Source of the DNA: Agromyces sp. Soil535
GTDB lineage: Bacteria; Actinomycetota; Actinomycetes; Actinomycetales; Microbacteriaceae
Reading direction: 5' to 3'
DNA: 64,000 bases
Assembly: GCF_001428255.1 (NCBI RefSeq)
Contig: NZ_LMRW01000012.1
Coordinates: 512,470 to 576,469, forward strand
In this document: piece after piece, positions 1 to 9,318 of the stretch
Layout: every line of letters starts with the position of its first letter
Position numbering within the stretch: the stretch's first letter is position 1
Notes under the pieces: model-generated
Seen by the model: the letters and a program-made list of their open reading frames with translations, nothing else
Told to the model about the DNA's origin: nothing
The model's database searches: none
Program-made: the position numbers and the translations under genes

Positions 1-243
1 GCCCTCGCCGCTGGTCGAGCCTCAGAGCGGGTCTGGGTCATCGGGGGCGCCCAGCTCTACGCGGAGACGATCGGGCGTGCCGATCGCCTCGAGGTCACCG
101 AGCTCGATCTCGCGGTCGACGGCGACACCTTCGCGCCGACGCCGGGCGGTGAATGGCACATGACGGCTGTCGACCCGGGGTCGGGCTGGCACACCTCGAG
201 CAGCGGCATCCGCTACCGCTTCCTCACCTATTCCCGAGCCTGA
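1..243 (+). CDS. folA: Dihydrofolate reductase, C-terminal part
   Basis: The frame is open from the first base of the window and stops with TGA at 241-243, giving the last 80 residues; the 5' part lies outside the window. The segment VWVIGGAQLYAETIGRADRL is the conserved C-terminal DHFR block with the Gly-Gly pair that contacts NADPH, followed by the usual acidic beta-strand region (VTELDL, DGDTFAP) and a C-terminal R-Y-x-F strand. The family reduces dihydrofolate to tetrahydrofolate with NADPH in the cytosol. It lies upstream of dapA in the same direction, but 430 bases and a truncated gene separate them, so co-transcription is doubtful. Confidence 0.9.
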   Translation, partial: ALAAGRASERVWVIGGAQLYAETIGRADRLEVTELDLAVDGDTFAPTPGGEWHMTAVDPGSGWHTSSSGIRYRFLTYSRA

Positions 244-320
244 CTCTGATCGGTGACCAGCACGGACGGTGCGGCCGCGGACACCTGAGTGCGGGCGTGG
301 GGGCGCAACGTTCGGGCCGT

Positions 321-540
321 GTGACTCCTGAGAACGAGGACACGTCCCGCGTGTCGAATGCCCGTCCTCGTTATCTGGAGGCATGGACAACCGAGCCACC
401 CCAGGTCGTCCCTGTTTTCAGGAGTCGTTCGGGTTGTCTTCAGGAGTCGTCCTTGTTTTCAGGAAGCTGGGGGACAACACGTATTCACGCGGCGGGAGAA
501 CCACACCAGCCCCAGATCGTCCTTGCCATCAGGAGTCCGG
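321..540. repeat. Cluster of six imperfect ~20-bp repeats
   Basis: The gap between folA and the truncated AbiEi-like gene holds variants of GTCGTCCTTGTTTTCAGGA. Direct copies lie near 362-381, 405-428, 426-450 (degenerate), 445-466 and 515-538. One inverted copy lies at 321-343 (GACTCCTGAGAACGAGGAC) and can pair with the copy at 364-380 (15 of 17 positions) to form a hairpin. The short open frames across the region are Arg/Ser/Pro-rich and look non-coding. Function is unknown; a dispersed intergenic repeat or protein-binding array is possible. Confidence 0.7.
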
Positions 541-675
541 CGAGATTTCAGAGACCCGGGAATGCGCCGTCGACCCCGTCGCGGGCTCTCCTCCACAGGG
601 GGCGCGCGACACCGGATCCGGCCGCGACCGTTCGCACGCGGAGCCTGCGGGCGACGCCTCGGTCAAGCTCGGCTG

Positions 676-1110
676 ATGAGATACGAACGGGAGACGGCCG
701 CCCTCGGAGGGATCGCGAGAAGATCCGATCTGCGCCGAATGGGGCTCGACGACCAAACCGTTCGCATCTTCGTCGCCCACGGTGGGCTGCTTCGAGTGCG
801 TCAGGCCTGGTATGCGCTGCCCGACACGCACGTGGACGCCGTGCGGGCGTGCGAGATCGGAGGGCGCCTCACCTGTGCGAGCGCTCTTCGCTTCCACGGC
901 GAACTGGTCGCGGACGACGGCGTTCTGCACATCGAGATGCCCGCGAACGCGGTGTCGCGTGAGCCCGAGTGCGGGTGGGGGAGCGTAAGGCTTCATTGGC
1001 CGCGGCACCCGTCCACGGGGAATCGGGCCGTCGTCGACGCGGAGGCCGCGTGGCGTCAGTGGGAGCGGTGCGTGCTTGCGGGGCACCGCGGCATCCGCTC
1101 GACCCGATAG
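676..1110 (+). pseudogene. Truncated AbiEi-type antitoxin-domain protein (likely pseudogene)
   Basis: An ATG at 676 opens 144 codons. The first ~60 residues resemble the winged-helix AbiEi antitoxin N-terminal domain common in actinobacteria (GGIARRSDLRRMGLD, then LLRVRQAWYALPDTHVDAV), followed by the linker typical of these proteins (GGRLTCASALRFHGEL). Family members are usually about 280-300 residues with a C-terminal DUF559/Vsr-like nuclease fold. Here the frame ends soon after the linker (VVDAEAAWRQW) with an unrelated tail and a TAG at 1108-1110, so the nuclease-like half is missing. No AbiEii toxin partner is nearby. I infer a deletion remnant. The stop codon is also the start of the dapA -10 element. 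Confidence 0.6.
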
Positions 1111-1113
1111 CCT
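1108..1113 (+). promoter_or_regulatory. Putative -10 of dapA (leaderless)
   Basis: TAGCCT lies 7 bases before the GTG start of dapA at 1121, with no Shine-Dalgarno sequence between them. Transcription would begin at or next to the GTG. Confidence 0.5.
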
Positions 1114-1120
1114 TGAGCAC

Positions 1121-2095
1121 GTGGCTCAGGACAACCCCTTCGGACAGGTGCTCGTCGCGCTCGTCACGCCGATGACGGCGGACGGCGAGGTCGATTGGCC
1201 GGGGGTCGAGAAGCACATCGACGACGTGATCTCCGCGGGTGCCGACGGCATCGTCGTTACGGGCACCACCGGCGAGACGTCGACGCTGACCGACTCCGAG
1301 AAGATCCGCCTCGTCGAGGTCGGCAGGGATGTCGCCGCGGGCCGCGCGAAGATCATCACGGGCGGTGGCTCGAACGAGACCGCGCACGCCATCGAGCTCT
1401 ACAAGCACTCCGAGCAGGCCGGCGCCGACGGCATCATGATCGTCACGCCGTACTACAACAAGCCCACGCAGGCGGGCATCCTCACGCACTTCCGCATGGT
1501 GGCCGACGCCACCGACCTGCCGGTGATCCTCTACGACATCCCCGGCCGCACGGGCGTGCCCATCAAGTACGAGACGATCATCCGGCTCGCGAAGCACCCC
1601 AACATCCTCGCCATCAAGGACGCCAAGGGCGACTTCTCCGAGGTGAGCCGGGTGCTCAACCAGACCGACCTCATGTACTTCTCGGGCGACGACGCGAACG
1701 TGCTGCCGCACCTCTCGATCGGCGCGACGGGGCTCATCGGCGTGACCTCGAACATCGCTCCGGCGCCGTACCGCACGATCGTCGACGCCGTGAACCGCGG
1801 CGACCTCGCCACGGCCACCGCCGCCCACCGGCAGCTCGAGCCGCTCGTGCGCGCCGTCGGCACGCACGTGCCAGGCACCGTCGCAGTGAAGTACATCCTG
1901 CACGGCCTCGGGCGCATCTCGAGCCCGCGCGTGCGTCTGCCGCTCGTCGGCCCCGAGGAGTGGGAGGCCGCCCTCATCGAGGACGAGATCGACCTCGTCC
2001 AGGGCATCCCCGGCGTCGACTTCCACAACTTCCGCCCCGATCGCAACGCCGCCGCCGGCGGCGCCCTGCCGAAGATCGCCGGCACCACCCGCTGA
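1121..2095 (+). CDS. dapA: 4-hydroxy-tetrahydrodipicolinate synthase
   Basis: Condenses pyruvate with aspartate semialdehyde, the committed step to diaminopimelate and lysine. The 324-residue protein has the family length and TIM-barrel motifs: GTTGETSTL near the N-terminus, PYYNKPTQAG with the catalytic Tyr, YDIPGRTG, and AIKDAKGDF with the Schiff-base Lys. The frame is open further upstream (to 1076), but the GTG at 1121 gives the expected start (AQDNPFGQVLVALVTPM) and sits right behind a -10-like TAGCCT. dapF at 19852 supplies a later step of the same pathway. rnj follows after 64 bases, the usual actinobacterial dapA-rnj order. Confidence 0.95.
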   Translation: MAQDNPFGQVLVALVTPMTADGEVDWPGVEKHIDDVISAGADGIVVTGTTGETSTLTDSEKIRLVEVGRDVAAGRAKIITGGGSNETAHAIELYKHSEQAGADGIMIVTPYYNKPTQAGILTHFRMVADATDLPVILYDIPGRTGVPIKYETIIRLAKHPNILAIKDAKGDFSEVSRVLNQTDLMYFSGDDANVLPHLSIGATGLIGVTSNIAPAPYRTIVDAVNRGDLATATAAHRQLEPLVRAVGTHVPGTVAVKYILHGLGRISSPRVRLPLVGPEEWEAALIEDEIDLVQGIPGVDFHNFRPDRNAAAGGALPKIAGTTR

Positions 2096-2159
2096 ACGCC
2101 GGCCGAGGCATCCGCCGGAACGGCCGCATGAACTGAACACCGCAACGTAAGGAGGGCCC

Positions 2160-3836
2160 ATGCCCGACGTCGTCATCGATCCCGCACCGCTCGAACCCGG
2201 GACGCTGCGCGTCATCCCCATCGGCGGCCTCGGCGAGGTCGGCCGCAACATGACGAGCTACGAGATCGACGGCAAGATCCTCATCGTCGACTGCGGCGTC
2301 CTCTTCCCCGAGGAGCACCAGCCGGGCGTCGACCTGATCCTGCCCGACTTCGGGTTCCTCCGGGAGCGACTCGACGACATCGTGGGCGTCGTGCTCACCC
2401 ACGGCCACGAGGACCACATCGGCTCGGTGCCGTACCTCCTGCGCCTGCGGGCCGACATCCCGCTCATCGGCTCCACGCTCACGCTCGCCCTCGTCGAGGC
2501 GAAGCTCAAGGAGCACCGCATCCAGCCCTACAGCCTTACCGTCAATGAGGGCCAGCGCGAGAAGATCGGCCCCTTCGACCTCGAGTTCATCGCGGTGAAC
2601 CACTCGATCCCCGACGCGCTCGCCGTCGCGATCAAGACACGCGCCGGCACGGTGCTCGCGACCGGCGACTTCAAGATGGACCAGCTGCCGCTCGACGGCC
2701 GCCTCACCGACCTGCGCGAGTTCGCACGCCTGGGCGAGGAGGGAGTCGACCTGTTCATGGTCGACTCGACCAACGCGGATGTCCCGGGCTTCACGCCACT
2801 CGAACGGTCCATCGGCCCCGTGCTCGACGAGGTCATCGCGCGCTCGCCGCGTCGCGTGATCGTCGCGAGCTTCTCGAGCCACGTGCACCGCGTGCAGCAG
2901 GTGCTCGATGCGGCCGCCTTCAACGGTCGTCGTGTGGCGCTCCTCGGCCGCAGCATGGTGCGCAACATGACCATCGCCGCCGACCTCGGCTACCTGAAGG
3001 TGCCCGAGGGCGTGCTCGTCGACTACAAGAAGGCCGGCGACATCCCAGACGACGAGATCGTCTACATGTCGACCGGCTCGCAGGGCGAGCCGATGGCCGT
3101 GCTCTCGCGCATGGCCAACCGCGACCACCAGATCGAGATCGGCGAGGGCGACACCGTCATCCTCGCGTCGAGCCTCATCCCCGGCAATGAGAACGCCGTC
3201 TACCGCGTCATCGACGGCCTCACGAAGCTCGGCGCCAACGTCGTGCACAAGGGCAACGCGAAGGTGCACGTCTCGGGCCACGCGGCGGCGGGCGAGCTGC
3301 TCTACTGCTACAACATCCTGAAGCCGAAGAACGTGCTGCCGATCCACGGCGAGTACCGCCACCTCTTCGCCAACGCCCAGCTCGCGCGCGACACCGGCAT
3401 CCCCGAGCAGAACACCTTCATCGGCGAGAACGGCACCGTCTACGACCTGCGCGACGGCCAGGTGCGAGTGGCGGGCCAGCTCGACCTCGGGTTCGTGTAC
3501 GTCGACGGCGCGACGGTCGGCGAGATCACCGACGCCGACCTGAAGGACCGCCGCATCCTCGGTGAAGAGGGGTTCATCTCGGTGATCATCGTCGTCGACG
3601 CCTCGACCGGCCGCATCATCGTGGGTCCCGAGATCCACGCCCGCGGGTTCGCCGAGGACGACGCGGTCTTCGAGGAGGTCAAGCCGAAGATCTCGGCGGC
3701 CCTCCTCGAGGCGGCGCAGAACGGCGTCCGCGACCAGCATGCGCTGCAGCAGGCGGTGCGTCGCACGGTCGGCACGTGGGTGAACCGCCGCCTCCGCCGC
3801 CGCCCGATGCTCGTGCCGCTCGTCATCGAGGCGTGA
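2160..3836 (+). CDS. rnj: Ribonuclease J
   Basis: Metallo-beta-lactamase/beta-CASP ribonuclease with 5'-3' exo- and endonuclease activity in RNA turnover and rRNA maturation. The 558-residue product has the N-terminal beta-lactamase fold with the metal-binding HGHEDH at residues 81-86, a second metal site (HSIPDA), the TGDFK motif, the beta-CASP region ([14 protein letters not shown]) and [17 protein letters not shown] near the C-terminal half, then the C-terminal domain of bacterial RNase J. A strong AAGGAGG lies a few bases before the ATG. The gene starts 64 bases after dapA. Confidence 0.95.
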   Translation: MPDVVIDPAPLEPGTLRVIPIGGLGEVGRNMTSYEIDGKILIVDCGVLFPEEHQPGVDLILPDFGFLRERLDDIVGVVLTHGHEDHIGSVPYLLRLRADIPLIGSTLTLALVEAKLKEHRIQPYSLTVNEGQREKIGPFDLEFIAVNHSIPDALAVAIKTRAGTVLATGDFKMDQLPLDGRLTDLREFARLGEEGVDLFMVDSTNADVPGFTPLERSIGPVLDEVIARSPRRVIVASFSSHVHRVQQVLDAAAFNGRRVALLGRSMVRNMTIAADLGYLKVPEGVLVDYKKAGDIPDDEIVYMSTGSQGEPMAVLSRMANRDHQIEIGEGDTVILASSLIPGNENAVYRVIDGLTKLGANVVHKGNAKVHVSGHAAAGELLYCYNILKPKNVLPIHGEYRHLFANAQLARDTGIPEQNTFIGENGTVYDLRDGQVRVAGQLDLGFVYVDGATVGEITDADLKDRRILGEEGFISVIIVVDASTGRIIVGPEIHARGFAEDDAVFEEVKPKISAALLEAAQNGVRDQHALQQAVRRTVGTWVNRRLRRRPMLVPLVIEA

Positions 3837-3874
3837 CGCGCTCAAACCGAAACACCGCGGTAACACGCCGGGCG

Positions 3875-3880
3875 TAGCAT
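3875..3880 (+). promoter_or_regulatory. Putative -10 of the GNAT gene (leaderless)
   Basis: TAGCAT lies 6 bases before the ATG at 3887, and no ribosome-binding site is present. Confidence 0.45.
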
Positions 3881-3886
3881 CCGCGA

Positions 3887-4378
3887 ATGGTGGACTACAC
3901 GATCCGCCCGGCCATCCCGAGCGACGGCGCCTTCCTCGCGGACATGGTGGTCGAGGCGGCGAACTGGCGGGCGGGAGTCAACCGGCCGCGGCCCACCGTG
4001 CTCGCCGACCCGGTCTACCGTGGTTACATCGCCGGGTGGCAGCGCCCCGCCGACGCGGGCGTCGTGGCCATCGACGGCGACGCGAAGCCCATCGGCGCGG
4101 CCTGGTACCGGCTCTTCGCCGCCGACGCGCCGGCGCGCGGGTTCGTCGCGACCGGGGTTCCCGAGCTCATCATCGGCGTGCGCCCGCTCTGGCGCGCACA
4201 GGGCGTCGGGCGTGCGCTCATGCGGGCCCTCACGGATGCCGCGCGCACGGCGGGATTCGCCCGCATCACGCTGAGCGTCGAGCACGACAACTTCGCGCAC
4301 GCGCTCTACCGCTCCGAGGGGTTCTCGGTCGTGGAGACGGGCCGAGACCGCGACACCATGGTGCGCCTGCTCGGCTGA
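3887..4378 (+). CDS. GNAT-family N-acetyltransferase
   Basis: A single GNAT domain of 163 residues. The acetyl-CoA pyrophosphate-binding loop is visible as [13 protein letters not shown] in the middle of the protein, preceded by the beta-strand [10 protein letters not shown] and followed by the C-terminal strands [20 protein letters not shown], typical of the fold. The acceptor substrate cannot be told from sequence. It is transcribed alone between rnj and ftsK, with a leaderless-type promoter. Confidence 0.85.
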   Translation: MVDYTIRPAIPSDGAFLADMVVEAANWRAGVNRPRPTVLADPVYRGYIAGWQRPADAGVVAIDGDAKPIGAAWYRLFAADAPARGFVATGVPELIIGVRPLWRAQGVGRALMRALTDAARTAGFARITLSVEHDNFAHALYRSEGFSVVETGRDRDTMVRLLG

Positions 4379-4493
4379 ACCGGGCGCAGGCGGCGGCCGG
4401 CGGCATCCGTCGAGCACTTCGGCCGTCTCACGCAGGGATCCGCCGATCGCGGACACTCGCCGCGTCCTGTCGGCGAGGGCCGCCGGGGGGCCG

Positions 4494-4499
4494 TAACGT
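4494..4499 (+). promoter_or_regulatory. Putative -10 of ftsK (leaderless)
   Basis: TAACGT lies 7 bases before the ATG at 4507; the gap is GGGGGGC. Confidence 0.4.
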
Positions 4500-4506
4500 G
4501 GGGGGC

Positions 4507-7365
4507 ATGGCTACGAGCACCAGGTCGAACGGGCGCGCCCCGCGCACGCCCGCGCGTGGTGCGAGTGCCAAGACGGCCCCCACGAAGAAGCTCCCCGCGG
4601 CCGCTGCCCGCGGCTCGCGCGCCACCAAGGCCAAGAACGCCGGGCCCGACCGCCCCGGCCCGCTCGTGCGCGCCTGGATGGGGCTCGCCCACGTCACGGG
4701 CGGCGCGGCGCGGGCGCTCGGCCCCGAGACGCTCGCGAAGGAGGAGCGCCGTGACGGCCTGCCCTTCTTCATCATCGTGCTCGCGGTCGTCGGGGCCGTC
4801 GTGGAGTGGTTCCTCATCAACGATCCCGTCGCCCAGACGCTCGACTCGTGGACGTTCGGCGGACTGACCGGCCGGGTCGCGTTCGCGCTGCCCGTGGTGA
4901 TGCTCCTCTTCGCCGTGTGGCTCTTCCGCCATCCGAGCTCGGTGCACGACAACACGCGTATCGGCATCGGTGTGGGCCTCCTGCTCCTGACGGTCTCCGG
5001 CCTCTGCCACCTGTTCGGCGGCCAACCCGAGCCGCGCGAGGGCATGGCGGTGCTGGCGCGCGCCGGCGGCATCCTCGGATGGATGCTCGCACAGCCGCTG
5101 ATCCTGCTCATCACCGACGTCGGCGCGGCAGTCGTCATCATCGTGCTGCTCGTGCTGTCGCTGCTCATCATCACGAAGACGCCGCCGACTCGCATCCCGG
5201 CGCGCTTCCGCGAACTCTACGCTTGGCTGTTCGGCGCGCCCGAGCCCGAGGAGCGGCCCGAGGGTGAGAAGAAGTCGCGGCGCAGGGGTGAGAGGACTGC
5301 ACAGGCCGAGCTCGACGGCATCGACGCGCTCGACGACGAACCAGAGCGCACCGGACTCGTGCCGTGGTGGCGACGCAACGCGTCGAACCGCGAGGAGGAC
5401 CCGGCGTTCGAGGCGAGCGGCGTCGACGGCATCACCGAGGTCTTCGGGCCGGGCTCGGCTGCGGGCAGCTTCGATTCGCCGATCGAGGGGGTCGGCGGCG
5501 CCGGCGCCTTCGGCACCGGGGTGATCGGCGACCTCGAGCGCGCCGAGTCCGCCCTGCAGGGGTTCACGGGCGACGTGCCGCGCGGCGGCACCGGCCTGCG
5601 CGGCGACGACGCCGGGGCGACGAACGTGCTCGCCGTGTTCGACGAACCCGCCGACGGCGAGCCAGGTGCCGCCGCATCCGGTGACGCCGGCCTCGGCGCC
5701 GGGCCTGCGGCATCCGTACCGGAGCGTCCCTACCACCTGCCCGCGGCGTCGACGCTCGCGGCCGGGGCGCCCGCGAAGGCGCGCTCGTCCGCCAATGACG
5801 ACGTCGTGCGCCAGATCACCGGCGTGCTCGACCAGTTCCAGGTCGATGCGAAGGTCACGGGCTTCTCGCGCGGACCGACCGTCACGCAGTACGAGATCGA
5901 GCTCGGACCGGGCGTGAAGGTCGAGCGGGTCACCGCCCTGTCGAAGAACCTCTCCTACGCGGTCGCCTCGAACGAGGTGCGCATCCTCTCGCCGATCCCG
6001 GGCAAGAGCGCGATCGGCGTCGAGATCCCGAACGCCGACCGCGAGATCGTGACCCTCGGTGACGTGCTGCGCTCGGGCGCGGCGGCGAACGCGAAGCATC
6101 CGATGACTATCGGCGTCGGCAAGGACGTGGGCGGCGGCTACGTCGTGGCGAATCTGGCGAAGATGCCGCACCTGCTCGTCGCCGGGTCCACCGGCTCGGG
6201 AAAGTCGAGCTTCGTGAACTCGATGATCACGTCGCTGCTCATGCGCGCGAAGCCGGCGGACGTGCGCATGGTGCTCATCGACCCCAAGCGCGTCGAGCTC
6301 GCGCCGTACGCGGGCGTGCCGCACCTCATCACGCCGATCATCACGAACCCCAAGAAGGCCGCCGAGGCGCTCTCGTGGGTCGTGAAGGAGATGGACATGC
6401 GGTACGACGACCTCGCGTCGTTCGGGTTCCGCCACATCGACGACTTCAACAAGGCCGTGGTGAACGACGAGATCGTGCTCCCGGCGGGCAGCGAGCGCCG
6501 GCTCAAGCCGTACCCCTATCTCCTCGTTGTGGTCGACGAGCTCGCCGACCTCATGATGGTCGCCCCGCGCGACGTCGAGGACTCGATCGTGCGCATCACC
6601 CAGCTCGCGCGCGCTTCGGGCATCCACCTCGTGCTCGCGACCCAGCGGCCGTCGGTCGACGTGGTCACCGGCCTCATCAAGGCCAACGTCCCGAGCCGGC
6701 TCTCGTTCGCGGTCACGAGCGTGACCGACTCGCGCGTCATCCTCGACCAGCCAGGCGCCGACAAGCTCATCGGCCAGGGCGACGGCCTGTTCCTGCCCAT
6801 GGGTGCGTCGAAGCCCATCCGCGTGCAGGGCGCGTGGGTGAGTGAGGCCGAGATCGAGAAGGTCGTCACGCACGTGACCCGGCAGGCGCGCCCCGAGTAC
6901 CGGCAGGATGTCGCGGCCGCCGTCGAGCGGAAGGAGATCGACTCCGACATCGGCGACGACCTCGAGCTGCTGCTCGCGGCGGCCGAGCTCGTGGTGTCGA
7001 CCCAGTTCGGCTCGACGTCGATGCTGCAGCGCAAGCTGCGCGTCGGATTCGCCAAGGCGGGTCGACTCATGGATCTCCTGGAGTCGCGAGAGATCGTCGG
7101 CCCGTCGGAGGGCTCGAAGGCCCGCGACGTGCTCGTCACGGCCGAGCAGCTGCCCGACGTGCTCGCCCGGCTCCGCGGCGAGGAGCCGGCAGGCGCGCCC
7201 GCGCCGCAGCCGCGGTCCGCGCAGGCGGACACCCACGCGGCCGAGGCGTACGGTGCGCCCGACGACCGGTATGACGACGATCCCGTCGCGCGCGCCACGG
7301 CGGCGCTTCCCGAAGTCGAGGGCGGCGACGACGAGGACGCGTGGGGCCTCACCGGCCGCGACTGA
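4507..7365 (+). CDS. ftsK: DNA translocase FtsK/SpoIIIE
   Basis: Septal DNA pump that clears chromosome ends during division. The 952-residue protein has a basic Ala/Lys/Thr-rich N-terminus, four or so membrane helices between about residues 78 and 220, an acidic/Gly-rich linker to about 420, then the alpha/beta motor with Walker [11 protein letters not shown] near residue 560, Walker B ([12 protein letters not shown]), and the C-terminal gamma winged helix ([19 protein letters not shown], near 840) that reads polar KOPS sequences. The frame is open upstream to 4036, but only the ATG at 4507 gives a normal FtsK N-terminus. An acidic tail follows the gamma domain. Confidence 0.95.
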   Translation: MATSTRSNGRAPRTPARGASAKTAPTKKLPAAAARGSRATKAKNAGPDRPGPLVRAWMGLAHVTGGAARALGPETLAKEERRDGLPFFIIVLAVVGAVVEWFLINDPVAQTLDSWTFGGLTGRVAFALPVVMLLFAVWLFRHPSSVHDNTRIGIGVGLLLLTVSGLCHLFGGQPEPREGMAVLARAGGILGWMLAQPLILLITDVGAAVVIIVLLVLSLLIITKTPPTRIPARFRELYAWLFGAPEPEERPEGEKKSRRRGERTAQAELDGIDALDDEPERTGLVPWWRRNASNREEDPAFEASGVDGITEVFGPGSAAGSFDSPIEGVGGAGAFGTGVIGDLERAESALQGFTGDVPRGGTGLRGDDAGATNVLAVFDEPADGEPGAAASGDAGLGAGPAASVPERPYHLPAASTLAAGAPAKARSSANDDVVRQITGVLDQFQVDAKVTGFSRGPTVTQYEIELGPGVKVERVTALSKNLSYAVASNEVRILSPIPGKSAIGVEIPNADREIVTLGDVLRSGAAANAKHPMTIGVGKDVGGGYVVANLAKMPHLLVAGSTGSGKSSFVNSMITSLLMRAKPADVRMVLIDPKRVELAPYAGVPHLITPIITNPKKAAEALSWVVKEMDMRYDDLASFGFRHIDDFNKAVVNDEIVLPAGSERRLKPYPYLLVVVDELADLMMVAPRDVEDSIVRITQLARASGIHLVLATQRPSVDVVTGLIKANVPSRLSFAVTSVTDSRVILDQPGADKLIGQGDGLFLPMGASKPIRVQGAWVSEAEIEKVVTHVTRQARPEYRQDVAAAVERKEIDSDIGDDLELLLAAAELVVSTQFGSTSMLQRKLRVGFAKAGRLMDLLESREIVGPSEGSKARDVLVTAEQLPDVLARLRGEEPAGAPAPQPRSAQADTHAAEAYGAPDDRYDDDPVARATAALPEVEGGDDEDAWGLTGRD

Positions 7366-7433
7366 ATCAGGGACCCGCGGCCATCGGTGAGTACCACGGT
7401 GCTGTCGGGCATCGCGCGCGGGCGGGCGGACGT

Positions 7434-7439
7434 TAGGCT
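7434..7439 (+). promoter_or_regulatory. Putative -10 of pgsA (leaderless)
   Basis: TAGGCT lies 6 bases before the ATG at 7446. Confidence 0.45.
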
Positions 7440-7445
7440 GTCGAA

Positions 7446-8060
7446 ATGACCTCCTCCGCCGGAAGGCGTGAGCGATCGGCGAACTGGAACCTGCCGAACG
7501 CCATCACCGTCGTCCGCATCCTCATGGCGCCGCTGGTCTTCTGGCTGCTCCTCGCCGACGCGGGAGCCGACGGCCCGATGCGGTGGTGGGCGGCGGTGAT
7601 CTTCATCGTCGCGATCTCGACCGACTGGGTCGACGGGTGGCTCGCCCGCTCCCGCGGTCTGGTCACCGACCTCGGCAAGCTCCTCGACCCGATCGCCGAC
7701 AAGCTCCTGACGAGCGGTGCGCTCGTCTGCCTGTCGATCCTCGACGAGCTGTGGTGGTGGGTCACGATCGTGATCGTGGTGCGCGAGGTGGGCATCACCG
7801 TGTGGCGGCTCGTCGAGCTGCGGCGCGGCAACGTGGTGCCCGCGTCATCCGGCGGCAAGCTCAAGACCCTCGCGCAGTCGATCGCGATCTCCCTCGCGCT
7901 CCTCCCGCTCTGGACGATCGTCGGCGACTGGATCTTCTGGCTCAACTGGGCGACGATGGCGGTCGCCCTCGTGCTCACGGTGTGGTCGGGGCTCCTGTAC
8001 GTGCGCGAGGCCCGCCAGCTCGCGCGGGAGCGCCACAGCGGGGGCGACGCGACGGCATGA
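7446..8060 (+). CDS. pgsA: CDP-diacylglycerol-glycerol-3-phosphate 3-phosphatidyltransferase
   Basis: Integral membrane enzyme that makes phosphatidylglycerol phosphate from CDP-diacylglycerol and glycerol 3-phosphate. The 204-residue protein contains the CDP-alcohol phosphatidyltransferase signature D-x2-D-G-x2-A-R-x8-G-x3-D-x3-D, read as DWVDGWLARSRGLVTDLG followed by KLLDPIAD (about residues 59-85), and several hydrophobic helices. Its stop overlaps the cinA start (ATGA at 8057-8060), so the two are translationally coupled, an arrangement common in actinobacteria next to ftsK. Confidence 0.93.
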   Translation: MTSSAGRRERSANWNLPNAITVVRILMAPLVFWLLLADAGADGPMRWWAAVIFIVAISTDWVDGWLARSRGLVTDLGKLLDPIADKLLTSGALVCLSILDELWWWVTIVIVVREVGITVWRLVELRRGNVVPASSGGKLKTLAQSIAISLALLPLWTIVGDWIFWLNWATMAVALVLTVWSGLLYVREARQLARERHSGGDATA

Positions 8061-8596
8061 GCACGGGTGCCGGTGCCGAGGAGCGGATGCCGCAGCGGGG
8101 GGCCGGCTCGTCCGACCCGGCCGCGCGCCTGATCGCCGAGCTCACCCGGCGCGGCCTGCGCATCGCGGTCGCCGAGTCGCTGACGGGAGGACTCGTGGTG
8201 GCCGAGCTCACGCGGATCCCCGGTGCCTCGCTCGTGGTCAGTGGCGGTGTGGTCGCCTACGACACCGCCGTGAAGCAGTCCCTGCTCGGCGTCTCACCGG
8301 AGCTGGTCGCCCGTGAGGGAGTCGTGCATCCCGAGGTTGCGCGCCAGATGGCGGCGGGCGTTCGCCGTGTCCTCGCCGTCGACGGTCGACGGGCCGACAT
8401 CGGCGTATCGACGACGGGCGTCGCCGGGCCGACCGAACAGGACGGCAAGGCGCCGGGCACCGTCTTCGTCGGCGTCGCGATCGGAGACGACATCGAGGCG
8501 GTTGCGCTCGAGTTGCACGGCGACCGCGGCGAGATCCGCGAGCAGACCGTGCGTCAGGCGCTCGATGCGGTGCTGCGGCGGCTCGGCGCGAACTGA
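8057..8596 (+). CDS. CinA C-terminal domain protein (nicotinamide-nucleotide amidohydrolase type)
   Basis: A stand-alone CinA C-terminal (PncC-type) domain of 179 residues. Family members deamidate nicotinamide mononucleotide for NAD salvage. Diagnostic motifs are IAVAESLTGGLVVAELT with the catalytic Ser, VVSGGVVAYDTAVKQSLLGV, and STTGVAGPTEQDGKAPGTVF. The N-terminal molybdopterin-binding-like domain of full CinA is absent, which is normal for the short form. The start is the ATG overlapping the pgsA stop. It converges on the response-regulator gene 32 bases downstream. Confidence 0.9.
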   Translation: MSTGAGAEERMPQRGAGSSDPAARLIAELTRRGLRIAVAESLTGGLVVAELTRIPGASLVVSGGVVAYDTAVKQSLLGVSPELVAREGVVHPEVARQMAAGVRRVLAVDGRRADIGVSTTGVAGPTEQDGKAPGTVFVGVAIGDDIEAVALELHGDRGEIREQTVRQALDAVLRRLGAN

Positions 8597-8628
8597 CGCC
8601 GCCCGGCATCGCCGTTCCGCGCGAGGGG

Positions 8629-9318
8629 TCATCGCCGCGGCGACGGCATCCGGTATCGATGCTCCGGGCGCCCGGCCGATCCGTACCGCGGCGCGACCTC
8701 GGCAGCGCCGGTCGCGACGAGGTGCTCGAGGTACCGGCGCGCGCTCACCCGGGACATGCCGAGCGACTCGGCAAGCTCGGCGGCCGAGACATCCACGTCG
8801 CACGCAGCGAGCCCGTCCGCGACGCGGGCGAGGCTCACGGTCGACAGGCCCTTGGGGAGCGTCGCCCGGCGCGTCGTGGCCGAGCCGAGCACCTGGTCGA
8901 CGGCCCGCTGGTCGAGCGTCGCCGTCGGCGTCGCCCGGTCGGCGGCGATGCCGCGGCGCACCTCCCCGAGCCGCTCGCCCAGGCTCGCGCCCGAGAACGG
9001 CTTCACGAGGTAGTGGCGAACGCCGAGGAGTCGGGCGCGTCGCACCGTGTCGAGATCGCGCGCGGCGGTGACGGCGATGACCTCCACGTCGTCGCCTGCC
9101 GCGCGCAGGCGGCGCAGCACGTCGAGGCCGCCGAGGTCGGGCAGGTACACGTCGAGCAGGACGAGTTGCGGTCGGTGCAGCTCGATCGCCGTGAGCGCAT
9201 CGGTGCCCGTGTGCGCCTCGGCGACGACGACGAAGCCGGGCTGTGCGTCGACGAACGCACGGTTCACGTGGGCGACCGCGAAGTCGTCGTCGACGATCAC
9301 GACGCGGATGTCGCTCAC
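8629..9318 (-). CDS. Response regulator, CitB/DcuR family
   Basis: Cytoplasmic partner of the kinase encoded just upstream. The N-terminal receiver domain (VVIVDDDFAVAHVN) has the phospho-acceptor Asp56 in LVLLDVYLP and the conserved Lys in YLVKPFSG. The C-terminal half carries the helix-turn-helix of the CitB/DcuR type (AAELAESLGMSRVSARRYLEHL). The GTG start at 9318 overlaps the kinase stop by four bases, and the 229-residue length fits the family. The frame continues upstream, but that extension is non-homologous. Its divergent position next to tctCBA suggests it activates that transporter in response to a di- or tricarboxylate (inference). Confidence 0.92.
   Translation of the reverse strand: MSDIRVVIVDDDFAVAHVNRAFVDAQPGFVVVAEAHTGTDALTAIELHRPQLVLLDVYLPDLGGLDVLRRLRAAGDDVEVIAVTAARDLDTVRRARLLGVRHYLVKPFSGASLGERLGEVRRGIAADRATPTATLDQRAVDQVLGSATTRRATLPKGLSTVSLARVADGLAACDVDVSAAELAESLGMSRVSARRYLEHLVATGAAEVAPRYGSAGRPEHRYRMPSPRR

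Noticed and set aside
321..540. CRISPR array
   Set aside because: Repeat units are degenerate, partly overlapping and inverted, with no regular unique spacers and no cas genes in the window.
153..962. A 269-codon plus-strand frame from folA into the AbiEi-like gene
   Set aside because: Composition is Arg/Ser/Pro-rich without a domain and it overlaps two better-supported frames.
4036..4506. Extended N-terminus for ftsK
   Set aside because: The extension overlaps the GNAT gene out of frame and is not FtsK-like; ATG 4507 gives a normal start.
4306..7236. A 976-codon minus-strand frame opposite ftsK
   Set aside because: Antisense shadow with biased composition; ftsK in the other strand is complete and conserved.
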